The notes beneath the pieces are model-generated. The model saw only the letters and a list, made by a program, of their open reading frames with translations. It was not told the DNA's origin and did not search any database. A stretch of DNA of 61,729 nt, from positions 1 through 61,729 of the forward strand of contig NZ_JAGWUA010000003.1 in the NCBI RefSeq assembly GCF_028868675.1. The letters run 5' to 3'. This DNA is from Bradyrhizobium sp. (GTDB lineage Bacteria > Pseudomonadota > Alphaproteobacteria > Rhizobiales > Xanthobacteraceae). Both the position numbers and the translations under genes were made by a program. This document shows, piece by piece, positions 34,069 through 43,619 of this stretch; the first letter of the stretch is position 1; each line of letters begins with the position of its first letter.

Positions 34069-34479
34069 ATGCGCGGCACCCTTCCCGTTTCGTCCACCAC
34101 CAGCTCGGGCGGCCAGCACGCCCATTGGTTCACCCGCTTCGCGACCGTCACCGCGGAGTGGACCGGGACGACGTCGGCCTTCATCCTGGCCCTCCTGACC
34201 ATTATGACCTGGGGCGTGACCGGTCCGCTGTTCCACTACAGCGACACCTGGCAGCTCGTGATCAACACCGGCACCACGATCGTCACCTTCCTGATGGTGT
34301 TCTTGATCCAGAACACCCAGAATCGCGACACCAAGGCGCTGCAGATCAAGCTGTCGGAATTGATCCTGGCGCTGGAGACGGCGAACAACCGGATGGCGGC
34401 CATCGAGCACGCCAGTCCCGAAGAGCTGAAAGAAATCCAGGAAGAGATCCAGCACAAGGTGGACGACGAGGCGGCCTGA
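34069..34479 (+). CDS. Low-affinity iron permease family protein
   Basis: A 136-residue membrane protein with two hydrophobic segments (about 38-58 and 68-88) and a charged C-terminal coiled helix ([20 protein letters not shown]). The motif [24 protein letters not shown] is diagnostic of the family named after fungal Fet4; bacterial members are short and iron transport is unproven. It ends about 20 bases before a remnant of a rhodanese gene 3' end (34501-34554). Confidence 0.85.
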   Translation: MRGTLPVSSTTSSGGQHAHWFTRFATVTAEWTGTTSAFILALLTIMTWGVTGPLFHYSDTWQLVINTGTTIVTFLMVFLIQNTQNRDTKALQIKLSELILALETANNRMAAIEHASPEELKEIQEEIQHKVDDEAA

Positions 34480-34500
34480 CGCTGCCGCCCGCCTCGACGC

Positions 34501-34554
34501 TCAGATCACGCAGAACCCGTGCGTGCCGTCGCCGCGGAGCTGGTCGACGAGACC
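34501..34554 (-). pseudogene. Remnant duplicate of the rhodanese 3' end
   Basis: These 54 bases differ at only about five positions from 36931-36984, the last codons and stop of the triple-rhodanese gene. On the minus strand they encode QLRGDGTHGFCVI-stop, against QLRRDGTHGFYVI-stop in the intact gene. Upstream coding similarity ends abruptly. The chemoreceptor gene lies between the two copies, 2430 bases apart. Confidence 0.8.
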
Positions 34555-34798
34555 GTTTCGCGTAGCGCGAGTTGTCGCACATGCGTCCAATTCCGAACTC
34601 GGTCGAAGCCCGCGACGTCTCGCGAATGGCGAAGGCCCGCAGGATATAGCTGCGCCGGGCGCGACAAATTCGCACTCCACCGTACATCTACGGTCTCGGC
34701 CGCCCACTCGGATAATCAATTCGTAAGCGGACTCTCATACGAAGGAACTCGCAACAGAACCAGCAACGCGCCATCCTCCGGCTCCACAAGGAACTACC

Positions 34799-36919
34799 AT
34801 GCAGACTTCCTCCGTCGCCAGTCGCATCAGTTCATTCCGCTCGCTGCGCACGATCCTGATTGGTGCAATCGCGGTCCTGTCGATCCTTCAGATATTCGCG
34901 TTCGGGCGGGGCAGCCTCGAGTCCTGGCAGGCCTACCGCCAGACCCAGACCACCGAAGTCTTCGACCACGCCACCAACCAGTTCATTGCGGGACTCTACG
35001 AAATCTTGCTCGAGCGGCTGGCCACCAACAACGCGCTGCAGGCCGCCGATCGGGCGAGCGACGCGACGCGGCAGGCGATCGACGCGAGGCGGAAGGCGGC
35101 GCACGAGAGGTACGAGCCCGGGCTTGCTGCGCTGCGCGCCCAGCACTTCGCCAATCGGGATGCGCTCCTCGGCGCGCTCGACGCTGCGCTGGCCAAGGCC
35201 AACGAGGCGCGCGCCCAGGCGGACAAAGCCTTGACGCTGCCGAAGCAGGAGCGCCCGGAGGCTCTGCTCAAGACCTTCGTTCCGACGCTGACGGCATCGG
35301 TCAATGCCTCGCTCAATCTCTGGTACGCCACGCTCTATGCGGCCGCCTCGACCGACCCGACACTGACGACGCTTGCCGCGATCAAGGAGACCGGATGGCG
35401 CATGCGCGAAGTTTCCGGGTTCGAGCGCGCGAACGTTGCGGGCGCGATCGCGGCAGGCACCGCGATCCCCGCCGACCGCCTGGCCTTCAACGCCGGAACG
35501 CGGGCGCAGGTAGATGTGCTCTGGGGCCTGCTCAAGAACCTCACGGCGGATGCCGCGACGGATCAGCAGATCCGGCAGGCGATGACGGGCGCCCAGGAAC
35601 TCTATTTCGACAAGTTCCGCAAGCTCGCCGACGACATGAAGAAGGCCGGCGACGAGGGCAAGTATCCGGTCACGGCCCCCGACTATGTCGCGACGACCAA
35701 TCCGCAAATCGACAGCCTGCTCGCCGTCATGCAGGCCGCCTCCAGGGCCAGCGAGAGCCATACGGCAAAGCTGCAGGCGGCAGCGTTCCGCAGCATGGTG
35801 ACGGCAATCATTCTTCTTCTGACCGGCGTCGGAATTTCAGTCGCGACCGTCCTCCTGGTGTTGCGCCGTGTGATCGCGCCTCTCGCATCCCTGTCGGCTT
35901 CGATGCACCGCCTTGCCGGCGGTGACCATGAAAGCGTCGTGCCTTACATCGGCCGTGAGGACGAGATGGGCGTCATGGCCGGCTCGGTCGAGGTCTTCCG
36001 CAAGGCCGCGCTCGAAATGGATGCGCTGCGGACCCAGCAATTGCAGGCTGCGCAGCACGCCGAGGCGGAAAAGAAGGCGGCCATGGCCGAGCTGGCCAAC
36101 TCGTTCGAAGCCAGCGTCAAGGGCGTCGTGCAGGGGGTGGCGGCCGCCGCTCACCAGATGCAGACGTCGGCCAATGCCATGACGCGATCCACGGATGAGA
36201 CCAATCAGCAGTCGAGCGTCGTGGCGGCTGCCGCCACCCAGGCTTCGATGAACGTGCAGACGGTCGCCGCGGCCGCGGAGGAACTCTCGGCATCGATCGC
36301 GGACATCGGCCGCCAGGTCACGCAGTCGGCGAAGATCGCCGAACGCGCCGCCGACGAGGCCGGAAGGACCGACAATCTCGTCCATGGCCTCGCCGAAACG
36401 GCACAGAAGATCGGAGACGTCGTCAAGCTCATCAATGCGATCGCGGGGCAAACGAACCTTCTCGCGCTCAACGCCACCATCGAGGCGGCGCGCGCGGGCG
36501 AAGCGGGAAAGGGTTTTGCGGTGGTCGCATCCGAGGTCAAATCCCTGGCTGCGCAGACTGCCAAGGCCACCGAGGAGATTGCATCCCAGGTCGGCGCCAT
36601 TCAGACCTCCACCGCCGATGCGGTGACGGCGATCAAGCGGATTGCCGGAACGATTACCGAGGTCAACACCATTGCCGCCGCGGTCGCGACGGCGATCGAA
36701 CAGCAAGGCGCAGCGACCGGCGAGATCGCCCGCAACGTGCAGCAGGCGGCAACGGGAACGGCCGAAGTATCCTCGAACATCGTCGGTGTGACGGATGCGG
36801 TCGTCGAGACCGGACGCGTGTCGAAGGATGTCCTGTCGGCCGCAGGAGCCCTGTCGCAGCAGGCCGAGCAGCTTCACCGCGAGGTGGACCACTTCCTCGG
36901 ATCGGTTCGCGCCGTCTAA
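34799..36919 (+). CDS. Methyl-accepting chemotaxis protein, transmembrane
   Basis: A 706-residue chemoreceptor. TM1 covers about residues 18-36, a periplasmic helical ligand domain extends to about 330, and TM2 is about 332-356, followed by HAMP (to about 410) and the cytoplasmic signalling coiled coil whose tip includes [20 protein letters not shown]. No CheR-binding pentapeptide is at the C-terminus. The ligand is unknown. It is bracketed by a 54-base duplication of a rhodanese gene end, suggesting that the receptor gene was inserted at this site. Confidence 0.92.
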   Translation: MQTSSVASRISSFRSLRTILIGAIAVLSILQIFAFGRGSLESWQAYRQTQTTEVFDHATNQFIAGLYEILLERLATNNALQAADRASDATRQAIDARRKAAHERYEPGLAALRAQHFANRDALLGALDAALAKANEARAQADKALTLPKQERPEALLKTFVPTLTASVNASLNLWYATLYAAASTDPTLTTLAAIKETGWRMREVSGFERANVAGAIAAGTAIPADRLAFNAGTRAQVDVLWGLLKNLTADAATDQQIRQAMTGAQELYFDKFRKLADDMKKAGDEGKYPVTAPDYVATTNPQIDSLLAVMQAASRASESHTAKLQAAAFRSMVTAIILLLTGVGISVATVLLVLRRVIAPLASLSASMHRLAGGDHESVVPYIGREDEMGVMAGSVEVFRKAALEMDALRTQQLQAAQHAEAEKKAAMAELANSFEASVKGVVQGVAAAAHQMQTSANAMTRSTDETNQQSSVVAAAATQASMNVQTVAAAAEELSASIADIGRQVTQSAKIAERAADEAGRTDNLVHGLAETAQKIGDVVKLINAIAGQTNLLALNATIEAARAGEAGKGFAVVASEVKSLAAQTAKATEEIASQVGAIQTSTADAVTAIKRIAGTITEVNTIAAAVATAIEQQGAATGEIARNVQQAATGTAEVSSNIVGVTDAVVETGRVSKDVLSAAGALSQQAEQLHREVDHFLGSVRAV

Positions 36920-36930
36920 AGCCGTCGGCT

Positions 36931-36984
36931 TCAGATCACGTAGAACCCATGCGTGCCGTCGCGGCGGAGCTGCTCGACGAGACC
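36931..36984. repeat. Direct repeat (rhodanese 3' end), intact copy
   Basis: The last 54 bases of the rhodanese coding sequence including its stop, repeated with about 90% identity at 34501-34554. It lies 11 bases after the chemoreceptor stop codon. Confidence 0.8.
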
Positions 36985-38163
36985 ATATTCCCAGTCGAGA
37001 TAGGCCTGCATCGCGGCGGCCGGGGCGTCGGTGCCTTCATAGGGACGCTGGTAGCGATGCGCGGGATCGGGCCGCGGCAGAATGAGCGGCGGGCCGACCT
37101 CCAATGCGCCATCATAGCCGCCCTCGAGCACGTAGACTTCCCAGCCCATCTGCGCGAGCCAGGACGCGGTCATGTCGGCGCGCACGCTCCTGTCGTCGGT
37201 CAGCACGATGCGCGCCCCGCGCACGGGTGCGGCCATGTCGATCTCCTGGACGAGCTGGCCGCCGGCATAATGGCGAAAGCCTGCGAGATGGCCCTTCGCG
37301 TAGTCTTCGGCGTCGCGCACGTCGAACCGATAGAGCGTCCGATCCGCCTGCGCCGCGAGCGCTGCCATCTCGCTTGCGCCGATGCGGCGGACGCCGGCGC
37401 GATAGGCGACGTCGCAGGCCTTCGCCTCCGCGCCGTCGAACGGCCCGATCTCGCCGCGCCTGGTGGCGCCGTGCTCGAGCCGGTGGCTTGCCAGCGTCCA
37501 GCCGATGGTGCCGTTGCGCAGCGCGCGCACCTCGTTCGGCACGCCCGCATTGATCAGCGATTGGGCGGCGATGATCGATCGCGTCCGGCCGGCGCAATTG
37601 ACGATGATGGTGGTGTCCGGATCTGGCGCAGCGCGGCCCGCGCGTAGCACCAGCTCCGCACCGGGCACGCTGACCGAGCCCGGGATGTTCATGGTGGCGT
37701 ATTCGTCGAAGCGGCGGACGTCGAGAATGGCGATGTCGGCCTTGTCGGCGATCAGGGCCGCGACCTCGTCGGCGCCGAGAGAGGGCGTGTGACGGCGCGC
37801 CTCGACCAGCTCGCCGAACGCCTTCGCATAGGAATTGACGTCCTGAAACACCTCGTAGCCGGCGGCCCGCCAGGCCTGCAGGCCGCCCGCGAGCGCGCGA
37901 ACGTCGCCGTAACCGAGTTCCGCGAAGCGCTCTGCTGCGGATGCGACCAGGTCCTCGCCGTCATCGTAGAGCACGATCGGCACGTCCTTGCGCGGCAGGC
38001 GCAGCGCGGCCTCGATCGCGATGCGGTCGGCCGCCATGTTGGCCGCGAACAGCGGATGGCCGGTGGCGAAAGCGGCCTCGGACCTGACGTCGAGCAGCGC
38101 GATCTCCTCCCGCAGCAGCAGCGCGCGACGGATGTCGGCGGGCGTGACGGTGGTCATAGTCAT
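36931..38163 (-). CDS. Triple rhodanese-domain protein, one active cysteine
   Basis: A 410-residue protein with three rhodanese-like domains (about 8-115, 125-230, 255-365). Only the middle one has a catalytic-type loop, IVNCAGRTRSI, with cysteine; the first has VLYDDGEDLV and the third VLTDDRSVRA, where Cys is replaced by Asp. The protein is likely a thiosulfate or persulfide sulfurtransferase with two structural domains. No signal peptide is evident. It lies between two chemoreceptor genes. Start ATG at 38161-38163, with an alternative two codons later. Confidence 0.88.
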   Translation of the reverse strand: MTMTTVTPADIRRALLLREEIALLDVRSEAAFATGHPLFAANMAADRIAIEAALRLPRKDVPIVLYDDGEDLVASAAERFAELGYGDVRALAGGLQAWRAAGYEVFQDVNSYAKAFGELVEARRHTPSLGADEVAALIADKADIAILDVRRFDEYATMNIPGSVSVPGAELVLRAGRAAPDPDTTIIVNCAGRTRSIIAAQSLINAGVPNEVRALRNGTIGWTLASHRLEHGATRRGEIGPFDGAEAKACDVAYRAGVRRIGASEMAALAAQADRTLYRFDVRDAEDYAKGHLAGFRHYAGGQLVQEIDMAAPVRGARIVLTDDRSVRADMTASWLAQMGWEVYVLEGGYDGALEVGPPLILPRPDPAHRYQRPYEGTDAPAAAMQAYLDWEYGLVEQLRRDGTHGFYVI

Positions 38164-38206
38164 GACGTCAGGGAGCCCCAGCGGAACGCCCGCGTCAAGC
38201 GCTGCT

Positions 38207-39541
38207 TCAGGCCGCGCGGATCCTGGCGAGGAAGCCTTCGACGTTGCTCCGCAGCGTCTCGGCCTGCGTTCCCAGCTTGTCGGCGAGACCCTGGACCTGG
38301 CCGGCCGCCGTGCCGGCCTCGCCGGCTGCCCGCGTCACCCCGCCGATCGAACTCGACATCTGGCTGGTGCCGGTCGCGGTGGCATGGACGTTGCGGGCGA
38401 TCTCCCGCGTCGCCGAGCCCTGCTCCTCCACCGCGGCCGCGATCGTGGTCGCGATCTCGTTCATGGCGCCGATCGTGCCGCCGATATGCTTGATGGCCTC
38501 GACGACCTCGGAGGTGGCCGACTGCATCGCGGCGACCTGCGCCGAAATATCCTCCGTCGCCTTGCCGGTCTGGCTGGCGAGCGACTTGACCTCGCTTGCC
38601 ACCACCGCAAAGCCGCGCCCGGCCTCGCCGGCGCGCGCGGCCTCGATCGTGGCATTGAGCGCCAGCAGATTGGTCTGGCTGGCGATGTCGCTGATGAGAT
38701 TGACGACGTCGCCGATCTTCTGCGCGGCGGCGGAGAGGCCCTGCACCGTCGCGTTGGTCCGGTTCGCCTCCTCGACGGCCTGGCTCGCGATCTGGGTCGA
38801 CTGCGTCACCTGGCGCCCGATCTCGGAGACCGACGAGGACAATTCCTCGGTCGCGGCCGCCACGATCTGCACGTTGCTCGAGGCCTCGCCGACCGTCGAC
38901 AGCACGCCGCTCGCCTGCGTGCTGGCGTCCCGCGCGGTGGCCGACATCGTCTGCGAGGTGGTGCGCATCTCGCCGGCGGTGGCGGCGAGCGACTGCACGA
39001 GGCCGCCGATGGTCGTCTCGAAACCCTGCGCGATCTGACGGGTCTGTTGCCGCGCCTCGTCGGCGATGCGGACCCGCTCGCTGGAATCCACGAGATAGCA
39101 GAGCACCGCGGGCTCGCCATGGAACCTGGTCGGCACCCAGTAGAGGTCCACGAAGAGGGTCTTGTGCGTGTCGAGCGTGAGACCGGCCAATCCCTGGTAC
39201 TGGAAGGTCCTGCCCTGCTGGAGTGCGTCGGCGCACTCCTTGAAGATATCGGCGGTCAGCCGGCCGTTCGGCTGCCGCTCCGCGGTGACCTTGGCCGGCC
39301 CGACCTCCAGCACGTGCTTCTTGTCCCTGGCGCCGAGGATGCGAATGCAGGCGTCGTTGCAGTGGACATAGACGCCGTTCTGCCGGATCAGCATCGCGAT
39401 CGGACTGGATTCGAAGGCCACGCGCCAGAGCTCGACGATGTCGGCATCGGCATGCGCCGGCCCGCGCCGGCGAAGCAGGATGAGGATCGTCGCCGCCATG
39501 GCCACGAGGGCAAGCAGTCCGGCGATGTCGAGCGCGCTCAT
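38207..39541 (-). CDS. PAS-domain chemoreceptor, single membrane anchor
   Basis: A 444-residue chemotaxis receptor with one N-terminal membrane helix (about 5-23), a PAS domain (about 36-155: [28 protein letters not shown] in neighbouring segments) and a signalling coiled coil with tip [20 protein letters not shown]. No HAMP is evident. PAS in this position normally senses an internal signal such as redox state. It begins 44 bases upstream of the rhodanese gene on the same strand, so the two are probably co-transcribed. Confidence 0.9.
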   Translation of the reverse strand: MSALDIAGLLALVAMAATILILLRRRGPAHADADIVELWRVAFESSPIAMLIRQNGVYVHCNDACIRILGARDKKHVLEVGPAKVTAERQPNGRLTADIFKECADALQQGRTFQYQGLAGLTLDTHKTLFVDLYWVPTRFHGEPAVLCYLVDSSERVRIADEARQQTRQIAQGFETTIGGLVQSLAATAGEMRTTSQTMSATARDASTQASGVLSTVGEASSNVQIVAAATEELSSSVSEIGRQVTQSTQIASQAVEEANRTNATVQGLSAAAQKIGDVVNLISDIASQTNLLALNATIEAARAGEAGRGFAVVASEVKSLASQTGKATEDISAQVAAMQSATSEVVEAIKHIGGTIGAMNEIATTIAAAVEEQGSATREIARNVHATATGTSQMSSSIGGVTRAAGEAGTAAGQVQGLADKLGTQAETLRSNVEGFLARIRAA

Positions 39542-39667
39542 GTCTTGGGCCTTCTATGAGGTGGGATCGCCGGCCTCGCAGATTCGCACGTGCCGTCGAA
39601 CAGATTGCGTCGCGTTCGACCACATCACCTCATGGTTTCCAAATCCTTAAGGGCGGGACGAATGCAC

Positions 39668-41401
39668 CTACCCCGTCACGCGGCGCACCGCGGCGCGGGT
39701 CAGGAAGCGCAGCTTTTCCCTGAGCGGGAAGCGGCCGAAATTGGTCTTCACCGTCCCGAGCGTAAAGGCCGTCTTCTTCGAATAGTCGATCCGCACCCGT
39801 ACGATGACGGGCCGGCCCGTCCCGGCGATCCCGTTGGCCTCGGCGATGACGCCGGCGATCGCCGCATTGTCGTCCATTGCAAGATAGGCCGCACCCGTCG
39901 CCAGCGCGACGCCCTCGAGGTTCAGCATGCCGAGCTGGGTGCAGGGCTTGCGTCCATACGGGATCGACTGGGCCTGGGCGATCTGGGCGAGCTCGCCGTC
40001 GTTGAACACGTAGTAGACGATGCCGAGCCCGTTGGTCGACGCGGTGAGTATCTCCATGCAGGTCATCGTGAAGGCGCCGTCGCCGACGATCGCCTGCACC
40101 GAGCGGCCCGGCAGCGCGAGCTTGGCGCCGATCGCCGCCGGCACGGCATAGCCCATGCAGTTGAAGTCGGTCGGCAGGATGACGCTCTTCGGCGCATGGA
40201 ACGGCATCAGCTCGGCGGTCAGGAAGGTGTGGTTGCCGTCGTCGATCGCGACGATGCCGTCGTCGGGCATCAGGCGGCGCAGTTCGTCGAAGAAGCGCGC
40301 GGGGTTGACGATGCCCGCAGCGTCGTTGCGATACCAGCTCTCGCGATAGTCGGCCTTGTCGCGCCTGATCTGCTCGCGCAGCCCGGTCCGCGTGGTCGGG
40401 CGCGGCCCGCGCGCCTCCAGCGCACGCGACAGTGCCTTGAGCGCAGTGGCCGCATCGGCCGCGATCCCGACCTTGGCCGGATAGTTGGTGCCGATCGCCG
40501 CGGGATTGATGTCGATGTGGATCAGGTTCTCCGGCACGCTGGCGCCGTAGCTGCCGGTCGCGATCTCGGCGAAGCGCGTGCCGATCGCCACCATGCAGTC
40601 GCAATCCCGAAAGGCGTTTTGCGCAGCCGGCACGGCGGAGGTGCCGAAGCCGAAACCGGCATGCAGCGGATGGTTGCCCGGGAAGACCGACAGGCCCTGC
40701 AGCGTCGTCGTCACCGGCGCCTCCAGCCATTCGGCAAGCCGCACCAGCTCGGCCGTCGCATCGCGTGCGCCCCAGCCGGTGAAGATGCAGGGCCGGCGGG
40801 CGGCGGCGAGCAGCTCGACGGCGTGTGCGATGTCCGCCGCGCCATCGAGTTGCGGCGCGGGGGGCCGCTGCAATTGCGGCAGTTCGGCGACCTCGTCGGT
40901 CAGCAGCAGGATGTTGGCCGGAAGCTCGACATAGACCGGGCCCGGCTCGCCGGAGACCGCGATCTCGTAGGCCTCGAACAAGGTCGGCACGACGTCCTCA
41001 TGCCGCTCGACGCGGAACGTCGCCTTGGTCAAGCCGCCCATGAAGCGGTGGGTGTCCATCTGGTGCAGCTGATAGCGATGCGGCGTGTCGGTGCGCGGGC
41101 CGCCCGACAGCACCAGCATCGGCACGCCGTCGAGGAAGGCCTCGCCGATCCCGCTCGCCGCATGCGTCAACCCCGCCGCCGGCACCACGGTCAGGACGCC
41201 GATCGAATCGGTCAGGCGGCCGACCGCGTCGGCCATGAACGAGGCGCCGCCTTCATGGGTGACCAGCACCTGGCTGATGCGGTTGGAATTGTTCAAGGCA
41301 TCGTAGAGTTCCGTGGTGTGGACGCCGGGGATGCCGAAGGTGAAGCGCGCGCCGATCTGCTCGAGCGCATAGGCCGTCAGCCAGGCTCCGGTTCTCTTCA
41401 T
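39668..41401 (-). CDS. Thiamine diphosphate enzyme, acetolactate-synthase-like
   Basis: A 577-residue ThDP-dependent enzyme of the acetolactate synthase/decarboxylase superfamily. The cofactor-activating Glu is E50 in LVTHEGGASFMA and the diphosphate-Mg motif is GDGAFTMTCMEIL running to YYVFND. The central domain (about 190-330) is present. Without knowing active-site specificity residues I cannot say whether it is an acetolactate synthase, a 2-oxoacid decarboxylase or another lyase; no regulatory small subunit gene is adjacent. It follows the FAD dehydrogenase gene by 15 bases, so the two probably act together. Confidence 0.88.
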   Translation of the reverse strand: MKRTGAWLTAYALEQIGARFTFGIPGVHTTELYDALNNSNRISQVLVTHEGGASFMADAVGRLTDSIGVLTVVPAAGLTHAASGIGEAFLDGVPMLVLSGGPRTDTPHRYQLHQMDTHRFMGGLTKATFRVERHEDVVPTLFEAYEIAVSGEPGPVYVELPANILLLTDEVAELPQLQRPPAPQLDGAADIAHAVELLAAARRPCIFTGWGARDATAELVRLAEWLEAPVTTTLQGLSVFPGNHPLHAGFGFGTSAVPAAQNAFRDCDCMVAIGTRFAEIATGSYGASVPENLIHIDINPAAIGTNYPAKVGIAADAATALKALSRALEARGPRPTTRTGLREQIRRDKADYRESWYRNDAAGIVNPARFFDELRRLMPDDGIVAIDDGNHTFLTAELMPFHAPKSVILPTDFNCMGYAVPAAIGAKLALPGRSVQAIVGDGAFTMTCMEILTASTNGLGIVYYVFNDGELAQIAQAQSIPYGRKPCTQLGMLNLEGVALATGAAYLAMDDNAAIAGVIAEANGIAGTGRPVIVRVRIDYSKKTAFTLGTVKTNFGRFPLREKLRFLTRAAVRRVTG

Positions 41402-41416
41402 GTGATGCCCTCAATT

Positions 41417-43036
41417 TCAAAGGAATGCGGTTCTACCATCGATCGCCGCCGCGGCGATGCGCCCCGACAGGATGCAGCCGCCGAGGAACGTTCCCTCCAG
41501 CGCGCGCAAGCCATGGACGCCGCCGCCGCCGAAGCCGGCCGCCTCGCCCACGGCATAGAGGCCCTCGATGGGCCGGCCGGCCGCGTCGAGCACCCGGCTC
41601 TGCAGGTCCGTCACGATACCACCGAGGCTCTTGCGGCTGATGATGAATTCACGAACCGCGATCAGCGGCAATGCCTTGGCGTCGTCGATCGGCTGAAACT
41701 TGCACAGCCGGATGCGGTCGCCGCGATACTGGCGCAGCGCCGCGATGCGGCGGAGCTGCTCGTCGTTCATCAGGCTCGGCCCGCGGGCGATGGTGGCGTC
41801 GTAATGCGCAACCGCATCCTCGACCAGGTCGCGCTGCACCGCCTGGTCGCCCTGCAGGGCGTTCATCTTCTCGACCAGCTCCGGTAGCGTCCGGGCCGTC
41901 ACGAAGTCCTGGCAATTTTCCAGCATCTCGGTCACCAGCCAGCGGTTGCCGAGCAGGACGTCGCGCAAGAAGCCGAGCCGCCTCTTCTCGCGGATCGAGG
42001 GATTGTGCTCGGCGCCGGAGACCGCGAGCTCCTTCAGCGCGATGCGCATGTTCATGAGCTGCCAGGAGTATTGCCGCTCCTGCGCGCAGATGTCGGTGAC
42101 CAGCCGCCGCGTGTCGAAGCCCGAGACCAGCGGCTGCGGCCCGATGCGCTCGCCGCGCCAGTTGAGCCAGAGCGCCGAGCGCGGCGGCACCAGCGACAAG
42201 CCGTGGTTGGCCTTGCGCGGGCGGGGATGATGCACGCCCGCGGCATAATTCCACATGTTGTCCAGATGCGTGAGCACGCCGCCGGCAGCCGCCACCGCGT
42301 CGTGCAGGCGACCGTCGGCAAAGCGATGCGAGCCGTTCAACAGCTCGGCGGGCGGCTTGCCCCAGTCGCGGTGCCAGTTCTGCCTGACGCGGTCGAGATC
42401 GCCGTTGATGCCGCCGGCCGCCACCACGATCTGCTCGGCATGCGCCTCGAACGGGGCGCCGCTCTCCTCGTCCAAGCCGGCCGCACCTTCGATCCGGCCG
42501 CCGCGCGTGAGAAGCCGCTCGACGCGGCGGTTGAAGCGCAGCGTGAGGCGACCCGCATTGCGGTGTCCGCGCAGCGCAGCGATCAGAGCATCCGCCAGCC
42601 CCTTGCCGGTGCCCCAGGCCACGTGAAAGCGGGGCACGGAATTGCCGGGACAGAATTCGCCGCGCTCGACCCAGTTGACGACAGGCAGGAAGCTGACGCC
42701 AAAACCGCGCACCCAGCGATGGACGTCGGCGGTGCAGCGCTGCACGTAGGCCTCGGCCCAGGCCTTCGGCCAGCGATCCTCCGCCCCGAAGGCGGCAAAG
42801 CTGAACCAGTCGCGCCTGGCGAGATCGACGGAATCGCGGATGCCCTGCCGGCGCTGCTCCGGCGAATCCACGAAGAACATGCCGCCGAAACTCTCGCGGG
42901 CGAGCCCGCCGAACACGCTGTCGCGGTCGCGATCGACGAGCAGCACGGATTTTCCGCCGTCCAGCAGGTCGAGCGCAGTCGCGATCCCCGCGATCCCTCC
43001 GCCGATGACCAGTACATCGCTGCGATCCTGCTGCAT
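41417..43036 (-). CDS. FAD-binding dehydrogenase, KstD/fumarate-reductase-like
   Basis: A 539-residue flavoprotein. The Rossmann motif is VLVIGGGIAGIATALDLL and the FAD C-terminal block is GLYAVGEAAGFGGGGVHG followed by LEGTFLGGCILSG. FGGMFFVDSPEQRRQGIRDS and MWNYAAGVH are hallmarks of predicted FAD-binding dehydrogenases related to 3-ketosteroid dehydrogenase; the substrate is unknown. The ATG at 43034-43036 follows GGGGGG. A FixK2-like box lies 58 bases upstream. It heads a two-gene operon with the ThDP enzyme. Confidence 0.85.
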   Translation of the reverse strand: MQQDRSDVLVIGGGIAGIATALDLLDGGKSVLLVDRDRDSVFGGLARESFGGMFFVDSPEQRRQGIRDSVDLARRDWFSFAAFGAEDRWPKAWAEAYVQRCTADVHRWVRGFGVSFLPVVNWVERGEFCPGNSVPRFHVAWGTGKGLADALIAALRGHRNAGRLTLRFNRRVERLLTRGGRIEGAAGLDEESGAPFEAHAEQIVVAAGGINGDLDRVRQNWHRDWGKPPAELLNGSHRFADGRLHDAVAAAGGVLTHLDNMWNYAAGVHHPRPRKANHGLSLVPPRSALWLNWRGERIGPQPLVSGFDTRRLVTDICAQERQYSWQLMNMRIALKELAVSGAEHNPSIREKRRLGFLRDVLLGNRWLVTEMLENCQDFVTARTLPELVEKMNALQGDQAVQRDLVEDAVAHYDATIARGPSLMNDEQLRRIAALRQYRGDRIRLCKFQPIDDAKALPLIAVREFIISRKSLGGIVTDLQSRVLDAAGRPIEGLYAVGEAAGFGGGGVHGLRALEGTFLGGCILSGRIAAAAIDGRTAFL

Positions 43037-43093
43037 CCGATCAAGCCCCCCTGTGCGACCGGGTTTGGTATCATGGCCGGGGGGACCGGGAAA

Positions 43094-43107
43094 TTGGTCC
43101 AGATCAA
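43094..43107 (-). promoter_or_regulatory. Near-consensus FNR/FixK2 box upstream of the FAD dehydrogenase
   Basis: TTGGTCCAGATCAA matches TTGA-N6-TCAA with one mismatch (TTGG). The centre is about 64 bases before the ATG at 43036, the same geometry as the boxes at 28709 and 33884. The rest of the 583-base gap to the next gene holds a repeat (43278-43332) and no convincing gene. Confidence 0.55.
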
Positions 43108-43277
43108 TCACGGCGGCAGAGAACCCGCGCTTCTGGTGTTCCGGACGCGCCGCAGCGCTCGCGGCGATGCGAAGCATCGTCCGGCGTGCTGCTGCACAGA
43201 GCCGGCCGCAACGCTCCGCAAATTTGGCGTGGCGTGCTTCTCGTGACATGTTTCTCGTGACGTGCTTCTCGCGACAT

Positions 43278-43332
43278 GGGTCCCGGCTCTGCAGCGCCCC
43301 GCCGAAGAAGCGCTGCGCTGCGTCCGGGGCAC
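43278..43332. repeat. GC-rich intergenic repeat (GGTCCCGGCTC type), copy 1
   Basis: Begins GGGTCCCGGCTCTGCAGCG and ends CTGCGTCCGGGG, with imperfect inverted symmetry. A relative is at 58285-58332. Confidence 0.5.
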
Positions 43333-43619
43333 GCGATCGTGGTTCGGGCGATGAAGGAGGAGTTCGGGACGTCGCTTCTACGGTCGAATTCGGAGGCTCT
43401 GAGTCCTATGCGTCAGGCCACGGCCGGTGCGACGCGGAGGACGGACGCAGCGTTTCAGCACAAAGGGTCTGCCGTTCGGCAAGTGAACATTTGCGCCATG
43501 CACGCTGCCGACCTGGCGTCGATACGGCGGGTCCTTGAGAACTATCTTACCGCATGGACCGGCGGCCCCAGGCTTTTCGAGAATTGAATTCGGCCCCGGG
43601 CGCCTGCTAAGCTCTCTCC

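Noticed and set aside
43276..43587. A plus-strand frame of about 100 codons in the gap after the FAD dehydrogenase
   Set aside because: Its first part is encoded by a GC-rich repeat, composition is irregular and no ribosome site fits; not supported as a gene.
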